From CAVSUZ01 sp963791885 (GTDB lineage Bacteria > Pseudomonadota > Alphaproteobacteria > Acetobacterales > Acetobacteraceae), in assembly GCA_963791885.1 (NCBI GenBank), contig CAWBUL010000006.1, positions 372,001 through 436,000 on the forward strand: a stretch of DNA of 64,000 nucleotides. Direction: 5' to 3'. Made by a program: the position numbers and the translations under genes. The notes below the pieces were generated by a model. It ran no database searches. It saw only the letters and a list, made by a program, of their open reading frames with translations, and had not been told where the DNA came from. Within the stretch, counting starts at the first letter, position 1, and each line of letters starts with the position of its first letter. Shown here one piece after another: positions 53,362 through 62,565 of this stretch.

Positions 53362-55797
53362 TTAAACGTACAGCGCTCTCTTCATATGCATTTCTTCGAT
53401 AGATCTCTGAGCCTCCTCGCTGAGGTTGGACTTTCCGACTTGGACGGTCACTTTGTGAATCTTGCCGGTGAACCTGTTACGGCCGACTTTGTAATCGTCG
53501 CTGACACAGGTGTAGAGGTTCTCGCCCACGTCCGTCGTTTCCGCGCCAAATGCGAACGGATGAGTGCGCTCGACCCGCCCCTGAGCGACCCCTTCACCGT
53601 TGACGAAGATCACACCGTTACCCCCCGCGCCCGGCTTACCTCCGTCGTAAGCAAACTCGAAGCGAAACGTCACGCGCCCGGTCGGCAGGCGAGCGCGGCT
53701 GGCGATCTTGGTAATCTCACGACCAAGAAAGTTGTAGGCGAACCTTGGTGCGCCGTCCTTGGCGTAGAGGCTCCAGCCGCCCATTTCCCCGCCCTGGGCG
53801 ATGACCACCCCTTCCGCGCCAGCCTGCGGTACGTCTATATCGGCGATAACCACGAATGAGCGGTTTTTGACGTTGATGAAGCCATTTTCGGGAATTCCCT
53901 TCATGCCCTCATAGACCGTTATCTCGGTGCGGCCTTCCATCAGATCTGGACGGCCTGCCAGAGCGGCGTTGAAGCGCTCCCAAGCGCGGTCGTCGAGAGG
54001 AAGCACATTGTACTTGACGGCCTCCTCCAGGAAGACCGCCTTTAGCTTCTCAAGTTTTTCGGGATGCTTCGCGGCAAGGTCGTGCGCGCAACTGAAATCT
54101 TCCTCTACGTTGTAAAGCTCCCACTTGTCGTCCTCGAATGTAGCTCGCGGCTTGGGCTCCCACGGCGGGCGGTGGACTGTGGTGGCGAACCAGCCGTCCT
54201 GGTAGATGCCGCGGTTGCCTGCCATCTCGAAGTATTGCGTGGTGTGCCGTGACTTCGCCTCGGGGTTGTTCAAGGTGTCCAGCATACTGACGCCTTCGAG
54301 GGGCTTCTGCCGGACGCCATTGACGACCGTGGGCTCGGGCACACCAACTGCCTCCAGCACTGTCGGAGCGATGTCGATCATGTGCATCCATTGCGTGCGC
54401 AGGCCACCCCTCTCCGCGATTCCCTTCGGCCAGTGTGCCACCATGGACTGGCAGACCCCGCCGTAGGAGGCCACTTGGTGGCCCCAACCAAAGGGCGTGG
54501 CTCCGGCGAAAGCCCAGCCATTGGGATACAAAATATGCGATTTGGGGCCGCCGATCTGGTCGAAGTTCTTTAGCGCAACGTCCAGCGGTTCTGGTACCGT
54601 GTTGAACACGGATAGTTCGTTGAACGCGCCGCTGGGGCCGCCTTGAAAGACCGAGCCATTGTCGCCGGTGATGTAAATGATCAGTGTATTGTCCATTTCG
54701 CCCAGGGCTTCGATCTCGTCGAGAAAGCGCCCGATTTCGTAGTCGGTCACCTCGGCAAAGGCCGCGTAGATCTCCATGTACCTCGCAAAGACCTTCTTCT
54801 CTTCTGCCGTCAGATCGTCCCATTCCTGGATTCCGGGTGGCTTGGGCGCCAGATCCGTGCCCGGGGGCACGACTCCCATCTCGAGCTGCCTGGCCAAGGT
54901 TTCCCTGCGCACCTGGTCCCAGCCCTGATCGAACTTACCCTTATACCGGTCGCGCCACGTCTCGGGGACCTGAAACGGGCCGTGGGTGCCAATCGCCGAG
55001 TAGTAGACGAAAAATGGCTTGGTGGGGGCGAGCGAACGCTGCGAACGCAGCCAGAGGATGGCCTTATCCGTGATGTCGGTGCTGGCGTAATAGTCAGCAT
55101 CCGGCTGCATGTCTAACCTATTCATGTTATCGTAAATGACTGGATGAAACAGGTCCGCCTCGCCGGACATGAAGCCGTAGAACCTCTCAAACCCGCTAAA
55201 CACTGGCCAGCGGTCGAACGGCCCGACCACGCTGGCTTCCCAGGGCCCTAGCTCGTGACGTTTTCCGAACATGGCCGTGCTATAGCCGTTGAGCCGCAAG
55301 GTCTCAGGCAGCATCGTGACGCTTTTGGGACGGACCGCGGTGTACCCGGGAAAGCCGGTGGCAATCTCCGAGATCACGCCGAAGTTTGTGCTGTGGCTAT
55401 TGCGACCGGTCAGCAGGGCCATGCGGCTGGGCGAACACAATGGGGGAACTTTGAGATTGTTGTAGCGCAGCCCGCTCCGGGCCAGACGATCCAGCGTCGG
55501 CATCTGGATCGGCCCTCCGAACGTCGATACGTCACCGAAGCCCATGTTGTCGAGGAGGATGACCACCACGTTAGGCGCATCTTTTGGCGCCTTTACCTCG
55601 AACCGCGGCGGGGCTTTGGCGCGTCGCGCATCAAGCTCGGTAATCGGCGGATACGACTGCTCCGCAACGGGCAACACCGTCCGGTCGATCTCACGCTCGG
55701 GCGCCGCGAGGGGGCTTGCCGGGTCGATCTCATGCTCGGGCGCTGCGACGGGGCTTGCCGGGTCCCGCTCTGACCGGTTGCGTGGAGCGTCCCTCAT
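53362..55797 (-). CDS. Arylsulfatase (type I sulfatase)
   Basis: Complete 811-residue sulfatase. The start is ATG 55797 (ggggaagaggacac before it); the open frame extends 47 codons upstream without family sequence. It contains NVVVILLDNMGFGDVSTFGG (metal ligands), CSPSRMALLTGRNSHS (Cys to formylglycine), FGKRHELGPWEAS, the substrate-side HGPFQVPETW, and TGDNGSVFQGGP (second metal pair). The C-terminal half includes a beta-sandwich (GGWSLYAKDGAPRFAYNFLG). It lacks a clear signal peptide. The N-terminus has a short duplicated segment (AAPEHEIDPASP, then AAPEREID). It hydrolyses sulfate esters; the substrate is unknown. No formylglycine-generating enzyme is in the window. Confidence 0.92.
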   Translation of the reverse strand: MRDAPRNRSERDPASPVAAPEHEIDPASPLAAPEREIDRTVLPVAEQSYPPITELDARRAKAPPRFEVKAPKDAPNVVVILLDNMGFGDVSTFGGPIQMPTLDRLARSGLRYNNLKVPPLCSPSRMALLTGRNSHSTNFGVISEIATGFPGYTAVRPKSVTMLPETLRLNGYSTAMFGKRHELGPWEASVVGPFDRWPVFSGFERFYGFMSGEADLFHPVIYDNMNRLDMQPDADYYASTDITDKAILWLRSQRSLAPTKPFFVYYSAIGTHGPFQVPETWRDRYKGKFDQGWDQVRRETLARQLEMGVVPPGTDLAPKPPGIQEWDDLTAEEKKVFARYMEIYAAFAEVTDYEIGRFLDEIEALGEMDNTLIIYITGDNGSVFQGGPSGAFNELSVFNTVPEPLDVALKNFDQIGGPKSHILYPNGWAFAGATPFGWGHQVASYGGVCQSMVAHWPKGIAERGGLRTQWMHMIDIAPTVLEAVGVPEPTVVNGVRQKPLEGVSMLDTLNNPEAKSRHTTQYFEMAGNRGIYQDGWFATTVHRPPWEPKPRATFEDDKWELYNVEEDFSCAHDLAAKHPEKLEKLKAVFLEEAVKYNVLPLDDRAWERFNAALAGRPDLMEGRTEITVYEGMKGIPENGFINVKNRSFVVIADIDVPQAGAEGVVIAQGGEMGGWSLYAKDGAPRFAYNFLGREITKIASRARLPTGRVTFRFEFAYDGGKPGAGGNGVIFVNGEGVAQGRVERTHPFAFGAETTDVGENLYTCVSDDYKVGRNRFTGKIHKVTVQVGKSNLSEEAQRSIEEMHMKRALYV

Positions 55798-55845
55798 GTG
55801 TCCTCTTCCCCTAACCTCTGCGTGCTGGCCAGATTGTAGCACCCT

Positions 55846-56265
55846 ATGGTGAGCGTCTGGGCCATTCGGCACCAGGGGGGAAGAGTGGCGGTTCTTGAAG
55901 AGCGCACGTTGCGCTTCGATGCCGGTGGGCTTGCTCATGCATTGCAGCTCTGCCCGCGTATCGCCGCGCGAATTGGAGTAAGTTACTCGCCGTATTGTCT
56001 GATTACGTTCTCACCGGAGCGGCAGGAGATTAGGATCCTCAATCCGCTTATCGGTGGCGGCATAAAGGCAGTGAGCGCAACTCACGTAGCACCCCTGCTT
56101 GTGGAGTACAGCAGTATAATAGGCGTTCCGTTGCCCCGAAATGCCGCAAAGCGCATAATGGTCGAGCTCAACGCCGTAGTGTTTAGCCTCTCGATCCGAC
56201 ATCGGGCAGAGCCAGAACCTGAGCCGTGCGGAGCACATGTCTGGGAACGTGGTATCCGATCCTAA
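55846..56265 (+). CDS. Hypothetical protein
   Basis: A 139-codon ORF with protein-like composition (RTLRFDAGGLAHALQLCPRI, APLLVEYSSIIGVPLPRNAA, KRIMVELNAVVFSLSI). No signal peptide or membrane helix. It is divergent from the sulfatase. No family recognised; the second part resembles short conserved proteins with a VPLPRxAxKxI motif, an impression only. Confidence 0.5.
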   Translation: MVSVWAIRHQGGRVAVLEERTLRFDAGGLAHALQLCPRIAARIGVSYSPYCLITFSPERQEIRILNPLIGGGIKAVSATHVAPLLVEYSSIIGVPLPRNAAKRIMVELNAVVFSLSIRHRAEPEPEPCGAHVWERGIRS

Positions 56266-56324
56266 ACCTGGTCTACGGACGGGTACACGAGATTGCCCGC
56301 GCAAGAATTTGGCGGACGGGTTGA

Positions 56325-56654
56325 TTATCGCGCAGCAAGGATCAGTCCCGCGACTATTCCGAGCACTGCCGCTCCCACGATCGCGGAAATAGGCCGGTCG
56401 CGGACAAACCCGGCTACCTGGTCGGAAACACGGGACGGCAAGCCTGAGACCCTCCCTGAACGCGCAGCCTGGCCCGGCTCAACTTTGGGGCCATTACTCC
56501 GCGCCCCCGCGCGTTGACGTTCTCGATCGCTCTCGTGGCTCATTGCATTGGAAGCTATTGTGGTCCCCGCAGCCGACGCATCCTTGCTGTGGGCCGCGAG
56601 AGCAGGTCCGGCACTTCCCTGGTTTTGGCTATCGCTCATCAAATTGTCTCCCAA
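56325..56654 (-). CDS. Membrane-anchored DUF883-like protein
   Basis: A 109-residue protein: a polar, Ser/Ala-rich N-terminus and a C-terminal anchor (DQVAGFVRDRPISAIVGAAV, LGIVAGLILAAR). The layout of an amphipathic stretch, RDRPISA and a final helix is that of ElaB/YqjD/DUF883 proteins, which associate with stationary-phase ribosomes at the membrane. Confidence 0.65.
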   Translation of the reverse strand: MGDNLMSDSQNQGSAGPALAAHSKDASAAGTTIASNAMSHESDRERQRAGARSNGPKVEPGQAARSGRVSGLPSRVSDQVAGFVRDRPISAIVGAAVLGIVAGLILAAR

Positions 56655-56848
56655 GACTTCCCTTCTCGGAACGCGGCAACGTTCCGCGGGATGCCCGATC
56701 CAACTTCACGAAAGCAAAGGCTCCCCGGGACCCTGATCAGGCAGCAAATCGATCGCGAGCAAGCTTACAGGAACTCAGTCTGAAAGGGTCTTTTCTCGCA
56801 ATTCGTCGAGGCGTCGCAACCAGGAGTAAGCCATGCGTCAACCGTGTA

Positions 56849-57646
56849 TTAAGATCCAAGCCGGAGCATGATCGCTCGCATTCGGCGCCCCCGAACCTCT
56901 CGGTACACTCCAGCACCTTGCAGCCGACCAGCCAGGTTCGGGCTGAGCAGCAGGTGGTCTATCCGGAGTCCAGCGTTCCGCGGCCAACGATCTCGCTTGT
57001 AGTCCCAGAATGTGTAGATCTGGTCGTTCGGATGCATGGCTGGAATGGCATCTGTCCAGCCTTGGGCGAGCAATCGCCGAAATGCCGCTCGCGGTGCGGG
57101 TTGAACCAGCGCATCCCGATCCCAGGACCTGGTCGGATAGATATCCTTGTCAGTCGGGACGACGTTGTAGTCGCCAGCCAGCACGGCCGGAATCTGCAAG
57201 GCGATTAGCTCGGCTGCATGAGCAATCAGTCGTTCGAACCAAGCCAATTTGTAGTCGAACTTCGGCCCAGGCTGCGGGTTCCCGTTCGGCAGATATATGC
57301 AACCGATGAGGATGCCCTGAACGGCTGCTTCGATGTAGCGGCTCTGCTGATCGCTCCGGTCCCCGGGCAGTTCCGTCCTCGTCAGAACGGGATCAGCTCC
57401 TCGAGCCAGAATGGCGACCCCGTTCCACGTTTTTTGCCCTCGCCACACGGCACCGTATCCTGCATCCCGGATGGCGGAGATCGGGAAATCTGCGTCAGTG
57501 GATTTAAGCTCTTGCAGACACACGACGTCTGGTGAAGCCTCAGCCAACCAGGCGAGCAGGTTTGAAAGCCTTCGATTGACGTTGTTGATATTGAAAGTCG
57601 CGACTTTGAGGCTTCCTGTGCGTTTGTGGGATCCCGTTCGTGCCAT
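56849..57646 (-). CDS. xthA: Exodeoxyribonuclease III-family nuclease
   Basis: A 265-residue endonuclease/exonuclease/phosphatase-fold protein, start at ATG 57646 (MARTGSHKRTGSLKVATFNI). Catalytic motifs: VATFNINNVNRRL, VVCLQELKSTDADFP (metal Glu), YLPNGNPQPGPKFDYKLAWF, AGDYNVVPTDKDIYPTRSW, DQIYTFWDYKRDRWPRNAGL and the final RIDHLLLSP with Asp-His. It acts as an AP endonuclease and 3' exonuclease in base-excision repair. A truncated copy of its first 42 codons lies at 12199. It is intact. Confidence 0.92.
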   Translation of the reverse strand: MARTGSHKRTGSLKVATFNINNVNRRLSNLLAWLAEASPDVVCLQELKSTDADFPISAIRDAGYGAVWRGQKTWNGVAILARGADPVLTRTELPGDRSDQQSRYIEAAVQGILIGCIYLPNGNPQPGPKFDYKLAWFERLIAHAAELIALQIPAVLAGDYNVVPTDKDIYPTRSWDRDALVQPAPRAAFRRLLAQGWTDAIPAMHPNDQIYTFWDYKRDRWPRNAGLRIDHLLLSPNLAGRLQGAGVYREVRGRRMRAIMLRLGS

Positions 57647-57651
57647 GGTGG

Positions 57652-57720
57652 TCAGCGAGCGCGCGAACTGCCGACGAATTCGGTCAGCCATCCGGCCATT
57701 TGTACCCGGGCCTCGGTCAT
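57652..57720 (-). CDS. 22-codon ORF conserved before xthA
   Basis: ATG 57720 opens a short ORF containing QMAGWLTEFVGSSRAR, ending six bases before the xthA start. The same short ORF, diverged (RWLTELVGNS), precedes the xthA fragment at 12199. Conservation at both sites and the spacing suggest a leader peptide or the end of a lost gene. From 57721 to 58125 there is no gene; a CGGTCC/GGACCG hairpin lies at 57934-57947. Confidence 0.45.
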   Translation of the reverse strand: MTEARVQMAGWLTEFVGSSRAR

Positions 57721-58125
57721 TGTGCGGTTGGAGGGCGAGATTTCGGTGACTTCCCGACAATAGTCTGTGGGCGGTGGGAGAGGTTGGGCCGCCTGTGATC
57801 CCTGCAACAGACTGGAGAGGGCTGGTAGAGGCACTTCTGGTCAGGAATCCGGGCTGAGGGGGGAAGCTGCACCGGCTCGATGTTCGGTATGAAGAAATGA
57901 ACTAACCGCCGGGGCTATGCCAAAGCTAGAGATCGGTCCAGGGACCGGACCTTCCCCGCTCTTTTTCCCTCCCGAAGCCAGGGGCCAAATGCCTGCCGTC
58001 CGGCCAGACGAAGCTTGCATCGCCAAACGTATTTCAATCAAAATGAGCGCAGATCAGGAATAGGATACCTATTGCGTGCGCGAATTGATAGATGAGAAAT
58101 TCCTGGCTGCTGGTCGAGGTGGTGA

Positions 58126-60217
58126 ATGAAGATCTTTGAGACGATTGTCGGCCTGATTGTCACGCTCATTAGCAGCTTTGCAAGCAAAGAAATCGCCTTT
58201 GCATTTGCCTTCGCTATTCTTGGCTCGAGCATCGGAGTTTGGGCATTATGGATCTACCGCCCGCACCGAGCCTTTATCAAGGCAGTGCACTCTGCAACCT
58301 CGACAGTCAGGTCAGCTGTCGGTGATGCAAAGTGGAAGCCGGAGGATCGCCTCGCTGCGATCAACAAGTCTCTCTCACGAAATCCGGTCCTATCAGACTT
58401 GTGGCGCCCATATGGAAGTTCGCTTCGCGCGGATCCTAGGCGGCCAGATCAGTACATAAATCCCATTGATCCGCACGCCTGGTTTTCGGTGGACCGCCTT
58501 CCAGGTCGCGGTTACGAGAAGTGGGCTTCGACACTCGCAGGGGTGTTCCTCACCATAGGCTTGTTTTTCACCTTCGTTGGCCTTTCTGCCGCACTCTTTA
58601 AGGTGGGAGAAGCAGGAGCGGACACTGCTCAACTGCGGGTGGCCATCGCAGACATTCTGAAAATCAGTTCGGCAAAATTCATCACCTCCATGGCGGGTAT
58701 TATCGCCTATATCGGCTGGACCTTAGTCGCCAGGCATTCTGCCTCCAGCCAGGCTAAAGCGGCTTCGGCCCTGGCGACGGCAATTCAGGGCCTGAGTTCT
58801 CCGATCAGCCCGGAAGCTCTTCTCCTCGATTCCCTGGAGGAATCACGGGAACACACCAACCAACTCAAGACCCTCTCCGACGAGATGGCCATCGCATTCG
58901 ATGCCAGCCTGAACAAGGTGGTCGGGCAGCGACTGGACCAGCTTCAGCCTGCCCTTGAACACTCCGTCCGTCCGGTAGTCGATGCCATACAGAACATTGG
59001 AACGAACATCGGAGCCGGGAATCAAGAAGCACTGACGAACATGATTACCGGCCTGACCTCCCAGGTTAGGAATGCTGCTGGACAAGAATTGGGCATGCTT
59101 ACAGAAGCTATGCGGGATGCCGCCCGCGAGCTCGTCGCCGCGAAATCGGGCATTGGAGATGGCGGCGCGGAGTTCAGTGCCCGGTTGGCACAAGCGGCTG
59201 AGGGTATGAATTTGGCCGCGTCTCGGATTGCGGACTCGATGGATCAGCGGGTTCGCGAGATTGAGGCCAGGATGAGCCGTATCGACTCTGTACTGTCCAA
59301 CGGAGCCGAGCGCTTGGACAACATGGGGGCCAGCATGTCCGAGCGAATGACAGAGGGTCTGCGGCATGCCATGGACAGTATTGCAGCCGCAGCGACCGCT
59401 GGCGCCCTGACCGCCCGCGGACAGGCCGAAGCCGAGCTAGCCCCTGTCCTCAGCGCACTAAGGACCCTAATGGCAGAGATCCGCCAGTCGAGCTGAGGAT
59501 GGTCGAGGGGCTCTCGTAGCGGGAAGCCAAGCTGCTGCGAACGATCTGGAAACGGCCCTCACCAGAGCAGGAGCCGACCTGACTGACGCCTCGACCCGGG
59601 CATCGGCAACCCTGGTGGAATCATTCCAGGGCGCGTCTGAGAGGATCTTGGCGGTTGTCGGGAGCTCGGTCGAAGGCTACCGAACGGCAACGGAGGTTCT
59701 CGCCAATCGGCTGTCCATAGTGGATCAGCGCTTCAGCAGTCTCGAGCAGGCTGTACAAAGGCATGTAGGCCACCTCGAAGAAGCTGGCGGGACGATCTCG
59801 ACGGCGGGGCGTACTTTCGGCGCTGCGACTGACCAGCTTCGCCAGGCTGCGGCACCAATTTTGACTACTCTGCAATCGGTGGAGAGCGCCGCTGGCCAGA
59901 CGAGGCAAGCACTTCAGACGATCCAGGCCACAGGTGCCACAATGAATGAAGCCGCGACGGCAATCTCAGCAGCTTCGCAGGCGGCGGCCAGAGCATTTGA
60001 CAACTACCAGCAGCGGTTTGCCTCAGTGGATACCAGTCTTGCTCAAACCCTTACAAAGCTTCGCGACGGCATCATCGAGTTAGGAAACCACGTAACTGAA
60101 GTCGTAACTCAATACGACGAACACCTGTCGAAAGCAGTCGGATCGCTGGGGCACGGTGTTGAGGAGATCGTAGAAGCGATAGAGAATCTGAACGACAGGC
60201 CTCGTAGGGCAGCCTGA
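58126..60217 (+). pseudogene. zorA: ZorA, motor subunit of type I Zorya anti-phage system, one frameshift
   Basis: MotA/TolQ/ExbB-like membrane protein with a long cytoplasmic tail. Helices: IVGLIVTLISSFASKEIAFA region, FAFAILGSSIGVWALWIYRP, TLAGVFLTIGLFFTFVGLSA and FITSMAGIIAYIGWTLVARH. The tail (about residue 230 on) is a coiled-coil-rich rod (GLTSQVRNAAGQELGMLTEA, SIAAAATAGALTARGQAEAE). At 59485-59500 the frame shifts by one base, giving TGA at 59494. The rest (AANDLETALTRAGADLTDAS to YDEHLSKAVGSLGHGVEEI) is open one frame over and ends at 60217. The joined length of about 696 residues is close to type I ZorA. In Zorya, ZorA5B2 forms a proton-driven motor whose tail signals invasion. Confidence 0.85.
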
Positions 60218-60218
60218 C

Positions 60219-61191
60219 ATGTTCACGAGATCGATCGCCAAGGCTGACGAAGATCAGAAGGATATATTCGCCCCCGTAGCCGACCTGATGGTGGGCGTGG
60301 TTTTCATCTTCATCATCCTGATCCTCGCGCTGTCCTTGGATCTGGCCACCGAAAAGACGGTTCCCCAAAGCACCTACGACGCGAAGGTGGCTGAGAACCG
60401 TGCCTTGATGCAGCAATTGGAGGTCACCAAAGCGGCCTACGAGAGAGAACGGGCTGGAAGGATTTTCGCCGAAAACAAGGTTGCGGCACTGAGCTCTGAT
60501 AATCAAAGGCTTGCTGACTTCGTCCGCTTTATACGTGATAGCCAAATTGCGCCCCTGATGGAGCGTTTGTCCAAAGCTGATCAGAACTCGAACTGCCATT
60601 CTCACTGACATGCAGACCAAGTTGTCGGCATTGGGCGTAGATGTGAAGGTTAGTCCTGACGCGGGCACTCTCTCGCTGCCCAGCACCAGCCTTTTCGACA
60701 GGGGACAAGCAGATCCCACGATCCCGCAAGGACGCGATACCATCCTTCGCTTGGGGCAGGTCCTGGCAGAAGTTTTGCCCTGCTACACGCCAGGATCGAG
60801 CGTCCCGTATCCGCCCGATCAGTGCCCCGCGAAGGGCGATTTCAGCAGCCTCAGTGCAGTGTATATCGAAGGGCACACCGATGTCTTTCCGTATGGATCA
60901 CCCAATGGGCGGTTCCGGAATAACTGGGATCTGTCGGCTGGGCGAGCAATCGAAGCGTTCACGCTGATCCGGGACCAGTACGATGTTCTTCGGACGCTGA
61001 AGAACCAGGATGGCGAGGCCGTACTGGGTGTTAGCGGCTACGCGGACACGCGTCCAGCGGTGAAGGATGCGCCTGACCGGACGCTTCCAGTCATCGCCGA
61101 GAAAGACAGGCGCATCGAGGTCCGTCTCATCATGTCGACCAACGAACAGCTGGTTGGCTCGGGTACTCAGAGAACTCAACAAGCGGCTTGA
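60219..61191 (+). pseudogene. zorB: ZorB, MotB-like subunit of Zorya, one frameshift
   Basis: Single-pass membrane protein with a peptidoglycan-binding OmpA-like domain, the partner of ZorA. The plug and helix are DIFAPVADLMVGVVFIFIIL (the Asp is the likely ion-carrying residue). A coiled-coil linker follows. Near 60588 one extra base (aactcgaac where aaccgaac is needed) breaks the frame. The OmpA-like part (AVYIEGHTDVFPYGSPNGRF, NNWDLSAGRAIEAFTLI, GVSGYADTRPAVKDA, DRRIEVRLIMSTNEQ) is complete one frame over. It starts at ATG 60219, right after the zorA stop. About 323 residues when joined. Confidence 0.88.
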
Positions 61192-61199
61192 GGGCGTCG

Positions 61200-62555
61200 A
61201 TGAGCTTATCAGATGAGCTCGCACGCCCGCTCCCGAAGGTGCCCCATCCTTTTTTGCCAAAGAGAGGTCTCCTGGAGGCTGAAGCCAACCGGCTGTCAGC
61301 CCGCTTTGAGGGAGTTGCTCGAGAGGTCAAGCCGCCGCGCAACTGGATTGCCGAAGTAGAAGCGGCGATCGGAGAGGACGGGGCTGGCTTAGAGCGGCTT
61401 GGTCGCAGGGAACTGAAAGTGATGCCCTACGTAATCTGGGGCCCAGATCCGAAATGGCGCATCAATCAGAACTTTATCAGGCGCTTCCTCATTCTCGTAG
61501 CCGCCATTTGGCCCTCCGCCACCCGACGCCTGTGGCGGCATTACGTCCTGAACTTCGATCCGAAGATTGCGGCAACGCAGGAGGTAGCGCTCTGGCTCCA
61601 AGAACGGGTCCACCAGCTGCCAGGGCCCATGAGAGCATTCTCGGAGACCTACGCCGTGCTTGACGTCGAACGGGCCGGACAGACCTTGGGTGCGGCCGCT
61701 CTTGCCGACGAACGATTGATCCAGGACATTGAGCAGCTTGGCCTTGGGATAAATCTCGTGAGATCTTCGGCTCTGTTGCTCTCTATTGCGGAGGCCGCGG
61801 GCCGGGAGTTGGCCGCGTCCGCACGTATCTATCACCCGGCGGATAAGCTTACGGCACTCATGGCGGATCGGCCCCGAAATGCGATCGCCGAAGCGGTTGG
61901 CACGGATGCAGCAAAAGGTCGGGCACTCCGCTCGCTGGTCGATGGGTTGGTCTCTTGGCAGGAGCAGCAACAGGGTCACGACGCTGCGCCAGAACGCATC
62001 CTCGAATTCGTGCTATCCCTGAACGGGGACCCTAAATTCGCCAGGCACCGCTGGGAAGGACATGTGGCGGATCAATCAATCGCATGTGTCGAGCGCTGGC
62101 TCACGCGGGAAACCATCGAGTCATTCTTCCGAGTGATGAACACTTTGAAGACGGACCGTCCTGACATGTCGAAAGCACGTCGGGCGTTCTGGATGTCTTA
62201 CCTTCCGCATATCTCACGCGCATGGCTCATTGCAGGTTCAAACGCAGTGCCACTTGCCGAAAAGGAAGGCTTTCGGTTCGGCATGCTCGAAGGAACGGTA
62301 CAGGCAGATCATTGTGGTCTGATGCTACAGATTCAAAATATGAATGTGCTTGAGATGAACAAGAACGGAAGCGCGATATTCTGGACGTCCGGCACAAAGG
62401 GACTGAAGGGCCTTTATGAAAAGTCCTATAACAGGAACATGTATCTGAAGAGGCGGGATGATAAGAACGTATTTGTGTTGATTCATAGTGGGAATTGGCA
62501 GAGCAGGTTTCAGAACCGGATTTTGCAGATGACCGGTATCCAGCCCTCGCGATGA
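61200..62555 (+). CDS. zorC: ZorC, EH-signature-domain protein of type I Zorya
   Basis: Intact 451-residue cytoplasmic protein, start at ATG 61200 (ttgagggcgtcg before it). The C-terminal half matches the EH_Signature domain that defines ZorC: FVLSLNGDPKFARHRWEGHV, FFRVMNTLKTDRPDMSKARR, AFWMSYLPHISRAWLIAG. It ends in a basic stretch (KSYNRNMYLKRRDDKNVF). In type I Zorya, ZorC binds DNA and works with ZorD after the motor signals phage entry. The four-gene order A-B-C-D with minimal gaps is the type I layout. Confidence 0.87.
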   Translation: MSLSDELARPLPKVPHPFLPKRGLLEAEANRLSARFEGVAREVKPPRNWIAEVEAAIGEDGAGLERLGRRELKVMPYVIWGPDPKWRINQNFIRRFLILVAAIWPSATRRLWRHYVLNFDPKIAATQEVALWLQERVHQLPGPMRAFSETYAVLDVERAGQTLGAAALADERLIQDIEQLGLGINLVRSSALLLSIAEAAGRELAASARIYHPADKLTALMADRPRNAIAEAVGTDAAKGRALRSLVDGLVSWQEQQQGHDAAPERILEFVLSLNGDPKFARHRWEGHVADQSIACVERWLTRETIESFFRVMNTLKTDRPDMSKARRAFWMSYLPHISRAWLIAGSNAVPLAEKEGFRFGMLEGTVQADHCGLMLQIQNMNVLEMNKNGSAIFWTSGTKGLKGLYEKSYNRNMYLKRRDDKNVFVLIHSGNWQSRFQNRILQMTGIQPSR

Positions 62556-62565
62556 GGCAAAAGCA

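Noticed and set aside
55846..56265. A toxin or defence gene beside the sulfatase
   Set aside because: The ORF is protein-like but shows no catalytic or TA motif, so it is kept only as hypothetical.
57934..57947. Rho-independent terminator before zorA
   Set aside because: The hairpin is short (six pairs, two-base loop) and the T-rich tract starts more than ten bases later.
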